From positions 248,001 to 312,000 of the forward strand of contig NZ_JAPJBQ010000004.1 of assembly GCF_026421305.1 (NCBI RefSeq): 64,000 nucleotides of DNA, written 5' to 3'. The stretch's first letter is position 1, and each line of letters starts with the position of its first letter. The position numbers and the translations under genes were made by a program. The notes beneath the pieces were generated by a model. The model was not told the DNA's origin and made no database searches. It saw only the letters and a list, made by a program, of their open reading frames with translations. Of the stretch, positions 51,297 to 61,429 are shown in pieces. Source of the stretch: Dyella silvae (lineage in GTDB: Bacteria; Pseudomonadota; Gammaproteobacteria; Xanthomonadales; Rhodanobacteraceae).

Positions 51297-53066
51297 TTAT
51301 TTCTTCTTCGGAATGTACAGATCGGTGATGGTGCCTTCGTAGACCTCGGCCGCCATGCCCACCGATTCGCCAAGCGTCGGATGCGGATGGATGGTGAGGC
51401 CGATATCAGCGGCTTCCGCGCCCATCTCGATCGCAAGACACAGCTCGCTGATCAGGTCACCCGCGTGCGGACCGATGATGGCGGCGCCGACGACGCGATG
51501 CGTTTCTTCGTCGAAGATCAGCTTGGTGAAGCCTTCCGTGCGATCGATACCGATGGCGCGACCACTGGCCGCCCACGGGAACTTGCCCACGCCGACCTTC
51601 AGGCCCTTTTCCTTCGCTTCACGCTCGGTCACGCCGACCCATGCCACTTCGGGATCGGTGAACGCCACCGACGGAATCACGCGCGCATCGAAATAGCTCT
51701 TCATGCCTGCGACCACTTCCGCCGCCACGCGCGCCTCATGCGTGGCCTTGTGCGCCAGCATCGGCTGACCCACCAGATCACCGATGGCGTAGATGTGCTT
51801 CACATTGGTGCGCATCTGCGTGTCGACGTTGATGAAGCCGCGATCGGTCACCGCCACGCCGGCCTTGTCCGCGCCGATCTTGTTGCCGTTGGGCGAGCGG
51901 CCCACGGCGACCAGCACGCGGTCGAACACGGTGGTTTCGGGAATGCTCTCGCCTTCGTAGCTGACCTCGATGCCCTTCTTGGTGGCCTTGGCCTCCACCA
52001 CCTTGGTCTTGAGGTGCACGCCCTTGAGCTTTTTAGCCAGTCGCTGCGCCAGCGGCTTGATCAGATCGGCATCGGTACCGGGGATGATCTGGTCCATGAA
52101 CTCGACCACGGTCACTTCACTGCCGAGCGCAGAGTACACCGTGGCCATTTCCAGACCGATGATGCCGCCGCCCACAACCAACAACTTCTTCGGCACTTCC
52201 TTCAGCTCGAGCGCGCCGGTGGAATCCATGATGCGCTCGTCGTCCCACGGGAACGCAGGCAGCTTCACCGACTGCGAACCCGCGGCGATGATGGCGTTCT
52301 CGAAACGGAGCAGCTTGGTACCGTCGGCCGTCTGGACTTCCATTTCATTCGGCGAAATGAACGTACCCACGCCCTGAACCGTACGCACCTTGCGCTGCTT
52401 CGCCATGCCGGACAGACCGCCGGTGAGCTTGCCGACCACCTTGGTCTTGAAGTCGCGCAGCTTGTCGAGATCGATCTTCGGCGCGCCGAAGCTGACGCCA
52501 TGCGCAGCCATCGCCTCGGCCTCGTCGATCACCGCTGCGGCGTGCAGCAGTGCCTTCGACGGAATGCAGCCCACGTTGAGGCAGACGCCACCCAGGCTGG
52601 CATAGCGCTCGACCAGCACGGTGTCGACGCCGAGGTCGGCGGCGCGGAACGCCGCGGTGTAGCCGCCGGGGCCGGAGCCGAGCACGACCAGCTTGCATTC
52701 GATGTCGGGGGTACGACCGGAAGCGCCAGCCGCCTTCGGTGCGGCCGCAGCGGCGGGAGCAGCAGCCGGCGCGGGCGCCGGTGCCGGAGCTGCAGTCTTG
52801 GGCGCTTCGGCCTTGGCGGCGCCGTCAGCGGCTTCCAGCACGGCGATCACCGCACCTTCGGACACTTCGTCGCCCACTTTGACTTTCAGTTCCTTGATCA
52901 CGCCGGCGGCGCTGGAGGGAATCTCCATGGTCGCCTTGTCCGATTCGAGCGTGATCAGGCTCTGTTCCTTGGCGACGGTGTCGCCGACCTTCACCAGCAC
53001 CTCGATCACCGGCACGTTGTCGTGACCGCCGATGTCGGGGACTTTGATTTCGATGGTGCTTGCCAT
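51297..53066 (-). CDS. lpdA: Dihydrolipoyl dehydrogenase with N-terminal lipoyl domain
   Basis: 589 residues. Residues 1-78 form a lipoyl domain (lipoyl-Lys in [17 protein letters not shown]). A long Ala/Pro linker follows, then the flavoprotein: [17 protein letters not shown], the redox-active [20 protein letters not shown]-binding [18 protein letters not shown], and the His-Glu site [16 protein letters not shown]. This lipoyl-E3 form is known from Xanthomonas and Neisseria. As E3 it reoxidises dihydrolipoyl groups of the pyruvate dehydrogenase complex. It follows aceF by about 100 bp. Confidence 0.96.
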   Translation of the reverse strand: MASTIEIKVPDIGGHDNVPVIEVLVKVGDTVAKEQSLITLESDKATMEIPSSAAGVIKELKVKVGDEVSEGAVIAVLEAADGAAKAEAPKTAAPAPAPAPAAAPAAAAAPKAAGASGRTPDIECKLVVLGSGPGGYTAAFRAADLGVDTVLVERYASLGGVCLNVGCIPSKALLHAAAVIDEAEAMAAHGVSFGAPKIDLDKLRDFKTKVVGKLTGGLSGMAKQRKVRTVQGVGTFISPNEMEVQTADGTKLLRFENAIIAAGSQSVKLPAFPWDDERIMDSTGALELKEVPKKLLVVGGGIIGLEMATVYSALGSEVTVVEFMDQIIPGTDADLIKPLAQRLAKKLKGVHLKTKVVEAKATKKGIEVSYEGESIPETTVFDRVLVAVGRSPNGNKIGADKAGVAVTDRGFINVDTQMRTNVKHIYAIGDLVGQPMLAHKATHEARVAAEVVAGMKSYFDARVIPSVAFTDPEVAWVGVTEREAKEKGLKVGVGKFPWAASGRAIGIDRTEGFTKLIFDEETHRVVGAAIIGPHAGDLISELCLAIEMGAEAADIGLTIHPHPTLGESVGMAAEVYEGTITDLYIPKKK

Positions 53067-53114
53067 GGGGAATCCTTTAATTCTTTTCGCTGCGCATGAG
53101 AGGCGACGCAAGAT

Positions 53115-53160
53115 TGGCCCCTCACCCCGGCCCTCTCCCCGGAGGGGAGAGGGAGCAAGG
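53115..53160. repeat. REP-like repeat in the aceF-lpdA spacer
   Basis: CCCCTCACCCCGGCCCTCTCCCCGGAGGGGAGAGGGAGC, the same family as the copies near 525, 1412 and 12538. It lies within the aceF-lpdA operon. Confidence 0.85.
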
Positions 53161-53168
53161 CAAGCGCG

Positions 53169-54839
53169 TCAGAGCAGCAGGCGGCGGATATCGCCCAGCT
53201 GCTGTGCGAGGAAGGAAGCGAAGCGCGCGGCGAGCGCGCCGTCGATCACGCGGTGGTCGTAGCTGAGCGACAGCGGCAGCATCAGGCGCGGCGCGAATTC
53301 CTTGCCGTTCCACACCGGCTTCATCGCCGCCTTGGACACGCCGAGGATGGCCACTTCCGGTGCGTTGACGATCGGCGTGAACGCCGTGCCGCCGATACCG
53401 CCGAGCGAGGAGATGGAGAAACAGCCACCTGACATTTCGTTGGGGCCGAGCTTCTTGTCGCGCGCCTTCTTGGAGATCTCGCCGAGTTCGACCGCGAGGT
53501 CCAGCAGGCCCTTCTTGTCGCAATCGCGGATCACCGGCACCACCAGGCCATCGGGCGTGTCCACCGCGATGCCGATGTGGAAGTACTTCTTGAGGATCAG
53601 CTTCTCGCCGGTTTCATCGAGCGAGGCGTTGAACTGCGGGAACTTCTTCAGCGCCGCAACCACTGCCTTGATCTGGAACACCAGCGGGGTGACCTTGAGA
53701 TCCTTGTTCTCTTCGCCAAGCTTCTTGCGGAAAGCTTCCAGCTCGGTGATGTCGGCGTCTTCGTGCTGGGTGACGTGCGGGATCATCGCCCAGTTGCGCG
53801 CCAGGTTCGCGCCCGAGATTTTCTGGATGCGCGACAGCGGCTTCTCTTCGATCTCGCCGAACTTGCTGAAGTCGACCTTCGGCCACGGCAGCAGGTTGAG
53901 ACCGCCACCCGCAGCCACCGCAGCGCCGGTCGGGCGTGCGCCCGAAGCAAGCGCGTGCTTCACATAGCCGGTGACGTCTTCGCGCTGAATGCGGCCACCA
54001 CGGCCACTGCCCTTCACTTGACGAATATCCACACCCAGCTCGCGCGCAAAGGCGCGAATGGCCGGGCTGGCATACGGCGCATCGCCCGGCATGACGATCT
54101 TGGAATCGAACGGCGGACGCGCGGTCGGCGGGACATCGCCTTCCGGCGCATTACCCGGAAGCACGCCACGGGCCGCAATCGGCTCGGGCTTCTCTTCCAC
54201 CTTCGGCGCTTCCACCTTGGCCGGCGCAGGTGCTGCGGCGGGTGCGCCACCGACCGCTTCCACCAGGGCGATCAGGCTGCCTTCGGATAGCTCGTCGCCC
54301 ACCTTGACCTTGATCTCTTTCACCACGCCCGCGAACGGGGCCGGCACTTCCATCGTGGCCTTGTCCGATTCGAGCGTGATCAGGCTCTGATCCTTGGTGA
54401 TGGTGTCGCCCACCTTCACAAGGATTTCGATGACCGGCACGTCGCTGCTCCCGATATCCGGCACCAGCACTTCGCGCACGCCGCCGCTGGCAGCAGGTGC
54501 TGCGGCAGGTGCGGGAGCGGGTGCAGGGGCCGGCGCTGCCTTGGCGGGCGCCTCAGCCTTGGCCGGCGCGGCCTGCTTGGGTGCGGGTGCTGCGGCGTCG
54601 CCGTCGGCCTCGATGATGGCGATCAGGGCGCCTTCGGACACTTCATCGCCCACTTTGAGCTTGATTTCCTTCACCGTACCCGCGAACGGGGCCGGCACTT
54701 CCATGGTCGCCTTGTCCGACTCCAGCGTGACCAGGCCTTGCTCCTTGGCCACCTTGTCGCCTGGTTTCACCAGCACTTCGATCACCGGCACATTTTCGCT
54801 GCCGATATCGGGAACGCGTGCTTCTTTGAGGTCGGCCAT
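53169..54839 (-). CDS. aceF: Pyruvate dehydrogenase E2 (dihydrolipoamide acetyltransferase)
   Basis: 556 residues. Two lipoyl domains (about 2-75 and 120-193, each with [17 protein letters not shown]) are joined by Ala/Pro linkers. The peripheral-subunit-binding domain follows ([32 protein letters not shown]), then the catalytic domain ([41 protein letters not shown] and the catalytic [16 protein letters not shown] with His and Asp). aceE is not adjacent. ATG at 54839; the longer frame has no family support. Confidence 0.96.
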   Translation of the reverse strand: MADLKEARVPDIGSENVPVIEVLVKPGDKVAKEQGLVTLESDKATMEVPAPFAGTVKEIKLKVGDEVSEGALIAIIEADGDAAAPAPKQAAPAKAEAPAKAAPAPAPAPAPAAAPAASGGVREVLVPDIGSSDVPVIEILVKVGDTITKDQSLITLESDKATMEVPAPFAGVVKEIKVKVGDELSEGSLIALVEAVGGAPAAAPAPAKVEAPKVEEKPEPIAARGVLPGNAPEGDVPPTARPPFDSKIVMPGDAPYASPAIRAFARELGVDIRQVKGSGRGGRIQREDVTGYVKHALASGARPTGAAVAAGGGLNLLPWPKVDFSKFGEIEEKPLSRIQKISGANLARNWAMIPHVTQHEDADITELEAFRKKLGEENKDLKVTPLVFQIKAVVAALKKFPQFNASLDETGEKLILKKYFHIGIAVDTPDGLVVPVIRDCDKKGLLDLAVELGEISKKARDKKLGPNEMSGGCFSISSLGGIGGTAFTPIVNAPEVAILGVSKAAMKPVWNGKEFAPRLMLPLSLSYDHRVIDGALAARFASFLAQQLGDIRRLLL

Positions 54840-54952
54840 GGTTTCTCCTACGGATGGCGATGGCGTGCCGGCGGGGATGACGGCCGCATAAGGGCCCAAT
54901 GATAACGAACGACACCCGTTTCTGGACGGTTTTGGATCGTTTGAAGCCACCA

Positions 54953-54969
54953 TTCGCATACGTATGCAA
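54953..54969. promoter_or_regulatory. Palindrome upstream of aceF
   Basis: TTCGCATACGTATGCAA holds a perfect 12-bp palindrome (GCATACGTATGC). It lies about 115 bp upstream of the aceF start, in the only gap between aceF and the MscS gene, so it may be an operator for the aceF-lpdA operon. It does not match the E. coli PdhR consensus. Confidence 0.35.
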
Positions 54970-54980
54970 GGACTGACATG

Positions 54981-55814
54981 TCAGGCGGCCTGATCGGGAA
55001 GATGGCCCTCGACCGTCGTCAGCTGGCGCCGGGTGAGCGGGATGCTGATGCCCTCCGCGCCAAAGCGCTCCTTGACCCCTCGCACCAGATCCGTCTGGGT
55101 GCCCCAGACGTCGCTGCTGCGGACATGGGCGCGCAGCACCAGCACCACGGCGCTCTCGCCAAGGCCTTCGGTCCAGACTCCCGGCTCGGGGTCGCGCAGG
55201 ATGCGTGCGTCAGCGGCGTAGAGCTCGCGGATCACCTCCATGGCCCGGCCCATGTCGGCCTTGTAGTCGATGTTGACCCGCAGCTCGATACGGCGGGTGC
55301 CGCGGCGATTGAAATTGATGATGGCGTCCGAGCCGATCTTGGCGTTCGGCACCACGGCCTCGCGGTTGTCGGCCATGACCAGCAGCGTATACATCAGGCT
55401 CACGCTTTCCACGGTGCCGTCGACACCGCCCGCGGTGATGAAGTCACCCACGCGGAAGGGCCGGAACACAATGAGCAGCACACCCCAGGCAAGGTTGCTG
55501 AGCGAGCCCTGCAGCGCCAGACCAATGGCCAGGCCGCCCGCGCCCAGCGCCGCCACCAGCGGCGCCGACGGCACGCCTGCCTGTTGCAGCGCCATCACGA
55601 TCAACATCGCCACCAGCACGCCATTGATGACGTTGCGCAGGAAGCCGCTGAGTGTTTCATCGACATTCGCGCGCCGCATCGCACGCCGCGCAAAGTTAGC
55701 CACGCGCGCCGCCAGCCACAGGCCGATCAGCAATATCGCGATGGCGATGCCGATGTTGACGAGACTGGTGATAACACCCTGGGAAAGGTGCAGACGCGAC
55801 AGAAGTTCTTGCAT
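54981..55814 (-). CDS. Small-conductance mechanosensitive channel (MscS family)
   Basis: 277 residues. Three membrane helices lead into the pore helix GAGGLAIGLALQGSLSNLAWGVLLIVFRPFRVGDF, the MscS signature with Gly/Ala packing. The following beta domain (GTVESVSLMYTLLVMADNREAVVPNAKIGSDAIINF) lines the cytoplasmic cage. It opens on hypo-osmotic stress in the inner membrane. It stands in the same direction as aceF, ending 142 bp before it. Confidence 0.92.
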   Translation of the reverse strand: MQELLSRLHLSQGVITSLVNIGIAIAILLIGLWLAARVANFARRAMRRANVDETLSGFLRNVINGVLVAMLIVMALQQAGVPSAPLVAALGAGGLAIGLALQGSLSNLAWGVLLIVFRPFRVGDFITAGGVDGTVESVSLMYTLLVMADNREAVVPNAKIGSDAIINFNRRGTRRIELRVNIDYKADMGRAMEVIRELYAADARILRDPEPGVWTEGLGESAVVLVLRAHVRSSDVWGTQTDLVRGVKERFGAEGISIPLTRRQLTTVEGHLPDQAA

Positions 55815-55969
55815 GGGTCAGTGGCTCATCAGTGACAAACGCCGGAAAGCCTAGCAGCCCATCAATCAAGGTTCCGTTGTGCTTGCGGCGCATAAAAATG
55901 CCGCGCCTGGCAAGCAGGTGCGGCACGAGGGGTAGTACCAGGGGTCGTACTGGGGAGCCGACCTTGGAA

Positions 55970-56806
55970 TCAACGCACGGGGTCGCCTCCATCGGCGCGT
56001 GCGCTATTCGTGGCTGTAACCAGCTTCTTGTTATCAGGGTTGTTTCGCGAAAGCAGCCGCAGCGGCGAGCCATCCGGCAGGCGGAATTTGAATTGCTGTT
56101 GGAGCAGATCCAACGAACCCAGCCGCGGGCACAAGGCGTCGACGCGTTTATCCAGCTCGTGGCTGCGTGCGTTCACCTCGTGATCGATCGATGTATCCAG
56201 CGATTCCGCGCGTGCCTGCAGCGCGGCCACCTTGCGCTGATCGCCACTCAGCGCCGCCGTCACCGCCGAGCCGGCGACCTTGCCGGCCAGATCAGACGCG
56301 GTGGATTGCACGCCCTGCTCCATCACATCGTCCAGTTCGTGCGGCTTCCACTCGCCTTTGCCGAGACTGCCATCGACGCGTGCCAGGGCCTGCTCGCGAT
56401 AGCGATCCAGCCGATCGATCATGTCTCTGCGATCGCTCTCGTTGTCGACGAACGTCAGCATGACGGTGCGTATCGCGGCATAGCCGATGTTGATGCCTTC
56501 GCGGGTCACCGCAGCCACCTCGGGCAACAACGCACGCACCTGCCGCTCGTAGTCACGCAGTCGCGCGGCGTCATCGGCAGACACGGTGACATCGCGGCCA
56601 TCCACACGCAGATGCCCGTCGTGCATGAAGACGTCGCTCGCCTTGCCGCTGTCGCGATGAAAGCCGATGCCATCGGGCGTGACCTGGACGTCGTAGTCGG
56701 TGGTGTAGCCGCAATGATCACCATGGACCTGAAGGTCATGCGCCTTCGCGGCGCCGCCCACGACAACCCCCGTGGCAAACAGGCTGGCCAGAATCAGGGT
56801 GCGCAT
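55970..56806 (-). CDS. DUF2884 (YggN-like) exported protein
   Basis: 278 residues with a signal peptide (LILASLFATGVVVGGAAKA). The mature part shows the DUF2884 pattern: a Cys-containing N-terminal strand region (HDLQVHGDHCGYTTDYDVQVTPDGIGFHRD), MHDGHLRVDGRDVTVSADDAARLRDYERQVRALLPEV, a helical body, and a C-terminal LCPRLGSLDLLQQQF. The function is unknown. A paralogue lies at 62885-63637. Confidence 0.8.
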   Translation of the reverse strand: MRTLILASLFATGVVVGGAAKAHDLQVHGDHCGYTTDYDVQVTPDGIGFHRDSGKASDVFMHDGHLRVDGRDVTVSADDAARLRDYERQVRALLPEVAAVTREGINIGYAAIRTVMLTFVDNESDRRDMIDRLDRYREQALARVDGSLGKGEWKPHELDDVMEQGVQSTASDLAGKVAGSAVTAALSGDQRKVAALQARAESLDTSIDHEVNARSHELDKRVDALCPRLGSLDLLQQQFKFRLPDGSPLRLLSRNNPDNKKLVTATNSARADGGDPVR

Positions 56807-57005
56807 TGTCTACACCTCCCTATGCCGCGGCGTGCGAAGACCGCACCGCTTCGGGCGGACGATGCGCCGCAGCACGCCGCCGGACATGGGCCAGGTGTCA
56901 TGCCGTGCCATCGGTCATGGACCTTTCATGACGCAGTGCGCATAGGCAGCCATGCGCAGGCACGCTAAGTTCGCCGGCAGGTATCACCATGAGGGGAGTC
57001 GTGGG

Positions 57006-58664
57006 ATGCAGCAGGGGTGGGATGCGATCGTGGTGGGCGCCGGCCTGGCCGGACTAACCGCCGCCACGGAGTTGGCCGATGCCGGCAAGCGGGTGCTGGT
57101 GATGGATCAGGAGCCGGAGCAGAGCCTGGGGGGACAGGCGTTCTGGTCGTTTGGGGGACTGTTTTTCGTCGACTCGCCGGAACAGCGGCGCATGGGTGTG
57201 CGCGACTCGCATGCGCTGGCGCTGGCTGACTGGATGGGCACGGCAGCATTCGACCGGGTGGAGGATCGCTGGCCGCGACGCTGGGCCGAGGCGTATGTCG
57301 ACTTTGCGGCGGGCGAGAAGCGCCACTGGCTGCATGCCATGGGCATGCGCTGGTTTCCCGTGGTCGGCTGGGCCGAGCGTGGTGGGCACGGCGCCATTGG
57401 GCATGGCAATTCCGTACCGCGCTTTCACGTCACCTGGGGCACCGGGCCGGGCGTGATCGAACCCTTCGTTCGGCGCGCCCGCGCAGCAGAGGCCAAAGGA
57501 ACGCTGCAGTTCGGATTCCGCCATCGCGTGGATGAGCTGATCGTGGAAGCAGGCGCCGTGGTCGGTGTGCGCGGCAGCGTGCTCGCGCCCGATGGCATGG
57601 AGCGTGGCAAACCCAGCTCGCGCGACGTGCTGCATGGTTTCGAGCACCGCTCGCAGGTAGTGATCGTGGCCTCCGGTGGCATCGGCGGCAATCACGCCCT
57701 CGTTCGGCGCAACTGGCCGGAGCGGTTGGGGCCACCACCGGCGCACATGCTTTGCGGTGTTCCCGCGCACGTGGATGGCCGCATGCTGGGCATCAGCGAG
57801 GCTGCGGGTGCGAGCCTGATCAACCGCGACCGCATGTGGCATTACGTGGAGGGCATCGAGAACTGGCATCCGATCTGGCCCAAGCACGCCATCCGCATTC
57901 TGCCCGGCCCGTCATCGCTCTGGTTCGACGCCACCGGCAAGCGATTACCCGGTCCGTTGTGGCCGGGCTTCGACACGCTGGGCACGCTCGAGCATCTGCG
58001 CGGCACCGGCCATGACTACAGCTGGTTCGTGCTCGATCAGCAAATCATCCGCCGCGAGTTTGCGCTTTCCGGGTCGGAGCAGAATCCCGACCTCACCGGC
58101 AAGAGTTGGCGGCAAGTGGCCAAACGCGCCATCGGCAAGGGCGCGCCGGCGCCGGTGGAAGCGTTCAAGCAACATGGTCGCGACTTCATCGTGCGCGACA
58201 CGCTGGAAGCCCTGGTCGACGGCATGAATGCGCTGGCCGGCAATCAGCTGCTCGACGTGGCGCAGATCCGTCGCGAGATCGAGGCGCGCGATCTGCAGTT
58301 CGACAACCCGTTTGCGAAGGATAGTCAGGTGATGGCCATCCATAACGCCCGGCGATATCGCGGCGACAAACTGGTGCGCGTCGCCAAGCCACACCGCTTG
58401 CTGGACCCGGCCAACGGCCCATTGATCGCCGTGCGGTTGAACATTCTCACGCGCAAAACGCTGGGCGGCCTCGAAACCGATCTCGATGGACGGGTGCTTG
58501 GACAGGATGGCCAGCCGTTGCCGGGACTCTACGCAGCGGGAGAAGCTGCGGGTTTCGGTGGCGGCGGATTGCACGGCTATCGCGCACTGGAAGGCAGCTT
58601 CCTGGGCGGGTGCATGTTCTCGGGCCGCGTCGCCGGTCGTGCAGCGGCGGCAGCCATCGCATGA
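57006..58664 (+). CDS. FAD-dependent dehydrogenase, flavocytochrome c / KstD-like
   Basis: 552 residues. The FAD-binding site is AIVVGAGLAGLTAATELADAGKRVLVMDQE near residue 7, with a second part SLGGQAFWSFGGLFFVDS. The C-terminal FAD contact is LPGLYAAGEAAGFGGGGLHGYRALEGSFLGGCMFSGRVAG. It matches the fumarate-reductase/3-ketosteroid-dehydrogenase superfamily that acts on diverse substrates; the substrate is unknown. GGGGAGTCGTGGG precedes the ATG. It overlaps the next gene by 4 bp. Confidence 0.85.
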   Translation: MQQGWDAIVVGAGLAGLTAATELADAGKRVLVMDQEPEQSLGGQAFWSFGGLFFVDSPEQRRMGVRDSHALALADWMGTAAFDRVEDRWPRRWAEAYVDFAAGEKRHWLHAMGMRWFPVVGWAERGGHGAIGHGNSVPRFHVTWGTGPGVIEPFVRRARAAEAKGTLQFGFRHRVDELIVEAGAVVGVRGSVLAPDGMERGKPSSRDVLHGFEHRSQVVIVASGGIGGNHALVRRNWPERLGPPPAHMLCGVPAHVDGRMLGISEAAGASLINRDRMWHYVEGIENWHPIWPKHAIRILPGPSSLWFDATGKRLPGPLWPGFDTLGTLEHLRGTGHDYSWFVLDQQIIRREFALSGSEQNPDLTGKSWRQVAKRAIGKGAPAPVEAFKQHGRDFIVRDTLEALVDGMNALAGNQLLDVAQIRREIEARDLQFDNPFAKDSQVMAIHNARRYRGDKLVRVAKPHRLLDPANGPLIAVRLNILTRKTLGGLETDLDGRVLGQDGQPLPGLYAAGEAAGFGGGGLHGYRALEGSFLGGCMFSGRVAGRAAAAAIA

Positions 58665-59683
58665 GTGTGCACGCGTTGCCACGCATCGCCATCTATGGCG
58701 CGGGCAGCGTCGGCGGCTATCTGGCCGCCCGCCTGCACGAGCATGCCCGCATCACCTGCATAGGCCGTCGCCGTGTGATGGATGCGTGGCGCCTGCACGG
58801 TCTCGACTGGAGTGACCTGCAAGGCGGCCACGAACACGTGGCCGCCAAAGAGGTGGAACTGCAGATCAATCCCTTCGCCGCCGCCAAGGCACACCTGGTG
58901 CTGGTCACCGTGAAATCCTCCGCCACCGAAACCGTGGCGAGCGAACTGGCGAACGTGGTGGCACCCGGCGTTCCCGTCATCAGTTTCCAGAACGGACTGC
59001 ACAACGCCGAGATACTTCGTGCTGCGCTGCCGGGCCATCCGGTGCTGACCGGCATGGTGCCGTTCAACGTGCTGCAACGCGTGCCGGGCGATTTCCATCA
59101 GGGTTCGGGCGGCGAGCTGATGGTGGAAAATCACGCCTCGCTCGCCGCGTTTCATCCGATCTTTGCCGCCGCAGGATTGCCGATGATCGCCCGCAACGAC
59201 ATGGCTTCCGTCCTGGCGGCCAAGTTGTTGCTCAACCTCAACAACGCGCTGAATGCCTTGTCCGACCTGCCGCTGAAGGACGAGCTGTCACAGCGCGACT
59301 GGCGTCGCTGCCTGGCGTTGGCGCAACGCGAAGCGCTTGACGTGTTTGCCGCCGCGAACATCCATCCAGCCAAGCTCACCCCGCTGCCGCCACAGTGGTT
59401 GCCGCGCGTGCTGGAGATGCGAGATGCATGGTTCCGCCGTCTCGCCTCGCGACTGCTCGCGATTGACCCGGTGGCGCGATCGTCCATGTGGGAGGACCTG
59501 CAACGCGGCCGCCCCACGGAGGTGGATGCGATCAACGGCGAGGTGGTGCGGATAGCCGCGCAGCATCACGTAGCGGCACCAGTGAATGCGCGACTCGTGA
59601 CGCTGGTTCATGAGGCGGAACAGGCACGGCGCGCATGGAGTGCGCAAGACATGCTCGCCGAGCTGCATCACGCCCTTTTGTAG
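58661..59683 (+). CDS. 2-dehydropantoate 2-reductase-like (ApbA/PanE family) protein
   Basis: 340 residues. NAD(P)-binding loop IAIYGAGSVGGYLAARLHE at the start, the catalytic-domain Lys in AAKLLLNLNNALNAL, and a SSMWEDLQRGRPTEVDAINGEVVRIA region, all in the ApbA/PanE pattern. Reduction of ketopantoate in CoA synthesis is the type activity, but many homologues act on other 2-ketoacids. It starts inside the stop of the flavoprotein gene (ATGA), so the two are translated together and may act on one pathway. Confidence 0.87.
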   Translation: MSVHALPRIAIYGAGSVGGYLAARLHEHARITCIGRRRVMDAWRLHGLDWSDLQGGHEHVAAKEVELQINPFAAAKAHLVLVTVKSSATETVASELANVVAPGVPVISFQNGLHNAEILRAALPGHPVLTGMVPFNVLQRVPGDFHQGSGGELMVENHASLAAFHPIFAAAGLPMIARNDMASVLAAKLLLNLNNALNALSDLPLKDELSQRDWRRCLALAQREALDVFAAANIHPAKLTPLPPQWLPRVLEMRDAWFRRLASRLLAIDPVARSSMWEDLQRGRPTEVDAINGEVVRIAAQHHVAAPVNARLVTLVHEAEQARRAWSAQDMLAELHHALL

Positions 59684-59703
59684 GAGCGCACTTGTGCGCT
59701 CCT
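59682..59703. repeat. Single REP hairpin (AGGAGCGCAC type)
   Basis: AGGAGCGCAC / GTGCGCTCCT, almost without a loop. It begins in the stop codon of the previous gene. Same family as the REP pairs at 34303 and 42823. Confidence 0.8.
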
Positions 59704-59718
59704 GCAGAGGGCCGGCCA

Positions 59719-60939
59719 TTACTCACTCGCGGAGCTGTACACATCCCGGTGCAAGCGACGCAGCGCCGCCGCCTCCCACGCGGCCGATATCACCAGCACT
59801 GCCGTCGTGCATGCAGCCAGCCACAACACGGACATCGACAGCGCCGGCAACAGCAACGCCGCGAGCAACAGCAGTCCACCCAGATGCGATAACGGAAAGC
59901 GGGTGTGATTGATGGCCTGCTTGAAGAACGCGTTGCCCAGGAGGTAAAGCGCAGGGCCGCCGATCAGCACCGCCATCTGAGCCACATCGACGGTCGCGTG
60001 TGGGTGGCTGAGGCTCAATTCGTCACCGACTGCACTCACCACGATGCCCGCCACGATCGGCAGATGCAGGTACGTATAACCTAATCGCGCTTCCCGTCCC
60101 GGATCACTGGATTGCCGCATGGCGCGGCTGCCACGCTCGGCGGCGAGATCGAAGTAAATCCACCACATCGCCACGCATCCGATAAACGCTGTCATGAAGG
60201 CGAACCAGGCTTCCGCCGTACGTGCGCTCGCGGCAAAACTGCTGCCGGTCACCACCACCGATTCGCCCAGTGCAATGATCACGAACAAGCTGCAGCGTTC
60301 GGCAAAGTGGCCGCCCTCCACGTCCCACTCGCTGGTCGTCGAGCGCCCGAGCCCCGGCACGTAAAAGAACGCAGCCGGCCCCAGGTACTCGATAGTCATG
60401 GCCACTACCCATAGGGCGAAACGTGCCTGACCATCCAACAGAGCGCCGGTCAGCCACAGCACGCCGGAGGCCGCCAGCCAGCTGGTGATGCGATAAAAGT
60501 TGCGGCGCGCTGCCAAGGGCGAATGGCGCAGCGCCCAGACCATGAACAGCGATCGTCCCACCTGCATAAAGGTGTAGGCGCCTGCGAACAGCAGCGCGTG
60601 TCCATCAAAAGCCTGGGGCAAGGACGTGGAGAGCAGCAGACCCGCCAGCATCAGCACCAGCATCAACAGACGCACCGCCAGCCGTTCCGGATCCAGCCAG
60701 TTGGTGATCCATCCGGTGAAGATCCACACCCACCACACGGCAAGGAACAGCAACAGCACATGCAAGGCGCCAAGCACGCTGAGATCCCCCAGCAACGTGT
60801 GGGAGAGCTGAGTCACCGCATAGACAAACACCAGATCGAAGAACAGCTCGATATTGGTGACCTTGCCATGCACGCCCGCCTGACGGGGACGCAGCAGGCT
60901 CGGCGGGTGACTCTCCGCCGCTTGTGGCACTTCGGACAT
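59719..60939 (-). CDS. Low-temperature-requirement A (LtrA) family membrane protein
   Basis: 406 residues with 10 or more hydrophobic helices. The LtrA signature is near the N-terminus: NIELFFDLVFVYAVTQLSH, then FLAVWWVWIFTGWITNWLDPE, and later the ERCSLFVIIALGESVV motif. The function of the family is not known. It stands alone and points toward the reductase gene. Confidence 0.87.
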   Translation of the reverse strand: MSEVPQAAESHPPSLLRPRQAGVHGKVTNIELFFDLVFVYAVTQLSHTLLGDLSVLGALHVLLLFLAVWWVWIFTGWITNWLDPERLAVRLLMLVLMLAGLLLSTSLPQAFDGHALLFAGAYTFMQVGRSLFMVWALRHSPLAARRNFYRITSWLAASGVLWLTGALLDGQARFALWVVAMTIEYLGPAAFFYVPGLGRSTTSEWDVEGGHFAERCSLFVIIALGESVVVTGSSFAASARTAEAWFAFMTAFIGCVAMWWIYFDLAAERGSRAMRQSSDPGREARLGYTYLHLPIVAGIVVSAVGDELSLSHPHATVDVAQMAVLIGGPALYLLGNAFFKQAINHTRFPLSHLGGLLLLAALLLPALSMSVLWLAACTTAVLVISAAWEAAALRRLHRDVYSSASE

Positions 60940-60993
60940 GGATGCAGCCTCCCCAGGGACGCGAACGTTATCGCATGAGCCGCAGGGTCGCCG

Positions 60994-61311
60994 CTATCTT
61001 CCGCCGTCGCGGATGGCACTGACTTTGCCGTCGGCCACCACGATGGTGATGACTCTGTCGCCGTGGCGGTATTGCCATTGCTCGCCAGCATCCGATGGCG
61101 AAGACGGGCGATGGGATTTGCCGCCCTTCTTTGAAGCTGCGCCCGCGGCGGATTTGGCGTGAGCCCGGTGGCTTGGCTTGCCCAGCAACTCCACTACGCG
61201 TGTGGCGCTGTCGCCGACCACCAGCACCTGACTGCCTACCCGCAACGTGCCACCGCCTGCGTGCGCTGCAAGAGCGAGCAGCAGGCAGACGCCTCCGAGC
61301 ATGCGACGCAT
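60994..61311 (-). CDS. DUF2845-like small exported protein, copy A
   Basis: 105 residues with a signal peptide (MRRMLGGVCLLLALAAHA). The mature part has LRVGSQVLVVGDSATRVVELLGKPSHR, then a Lys/Ser-rich insert, then GEQWQYRHGDRVITIVVADGKVSAIRDGGR. AAGGAGGTGTCC precedes the ATG, a strong ribosome-binding site. It is a paralogue of the next gene; its insert is about 20 residues longer. Function unknown. Confidence 0.75.
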   Translation of the reverse strand: MRRMLGGVCLLLALAAHAGGGTLRVGSQVLVVGDSATRVVELLGKPSHRAHAKSAAGAASKKGGKSHRPSSPSDAGEQWQYRHGDRVITIVVADGKVSAIRDGGR

Positions 61312-61429
61312 GGACACCTCCTTGTGGTTACCGCCGCGCAAGACGCACGGCGGTACCACCTTAACGACGGAGGCTTATGCGACGGCAGATGCGTAAGCCG
61401 CATCGGCGCGTAGGTCGTTCTCGCGATGC

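Noticed and set aside
51264-53099. A 611-residue plus-strand frame antisense to lpdA
   Set aside because: His/Asp/Arg-rich with no fold; lpdA is certain on the other strand.
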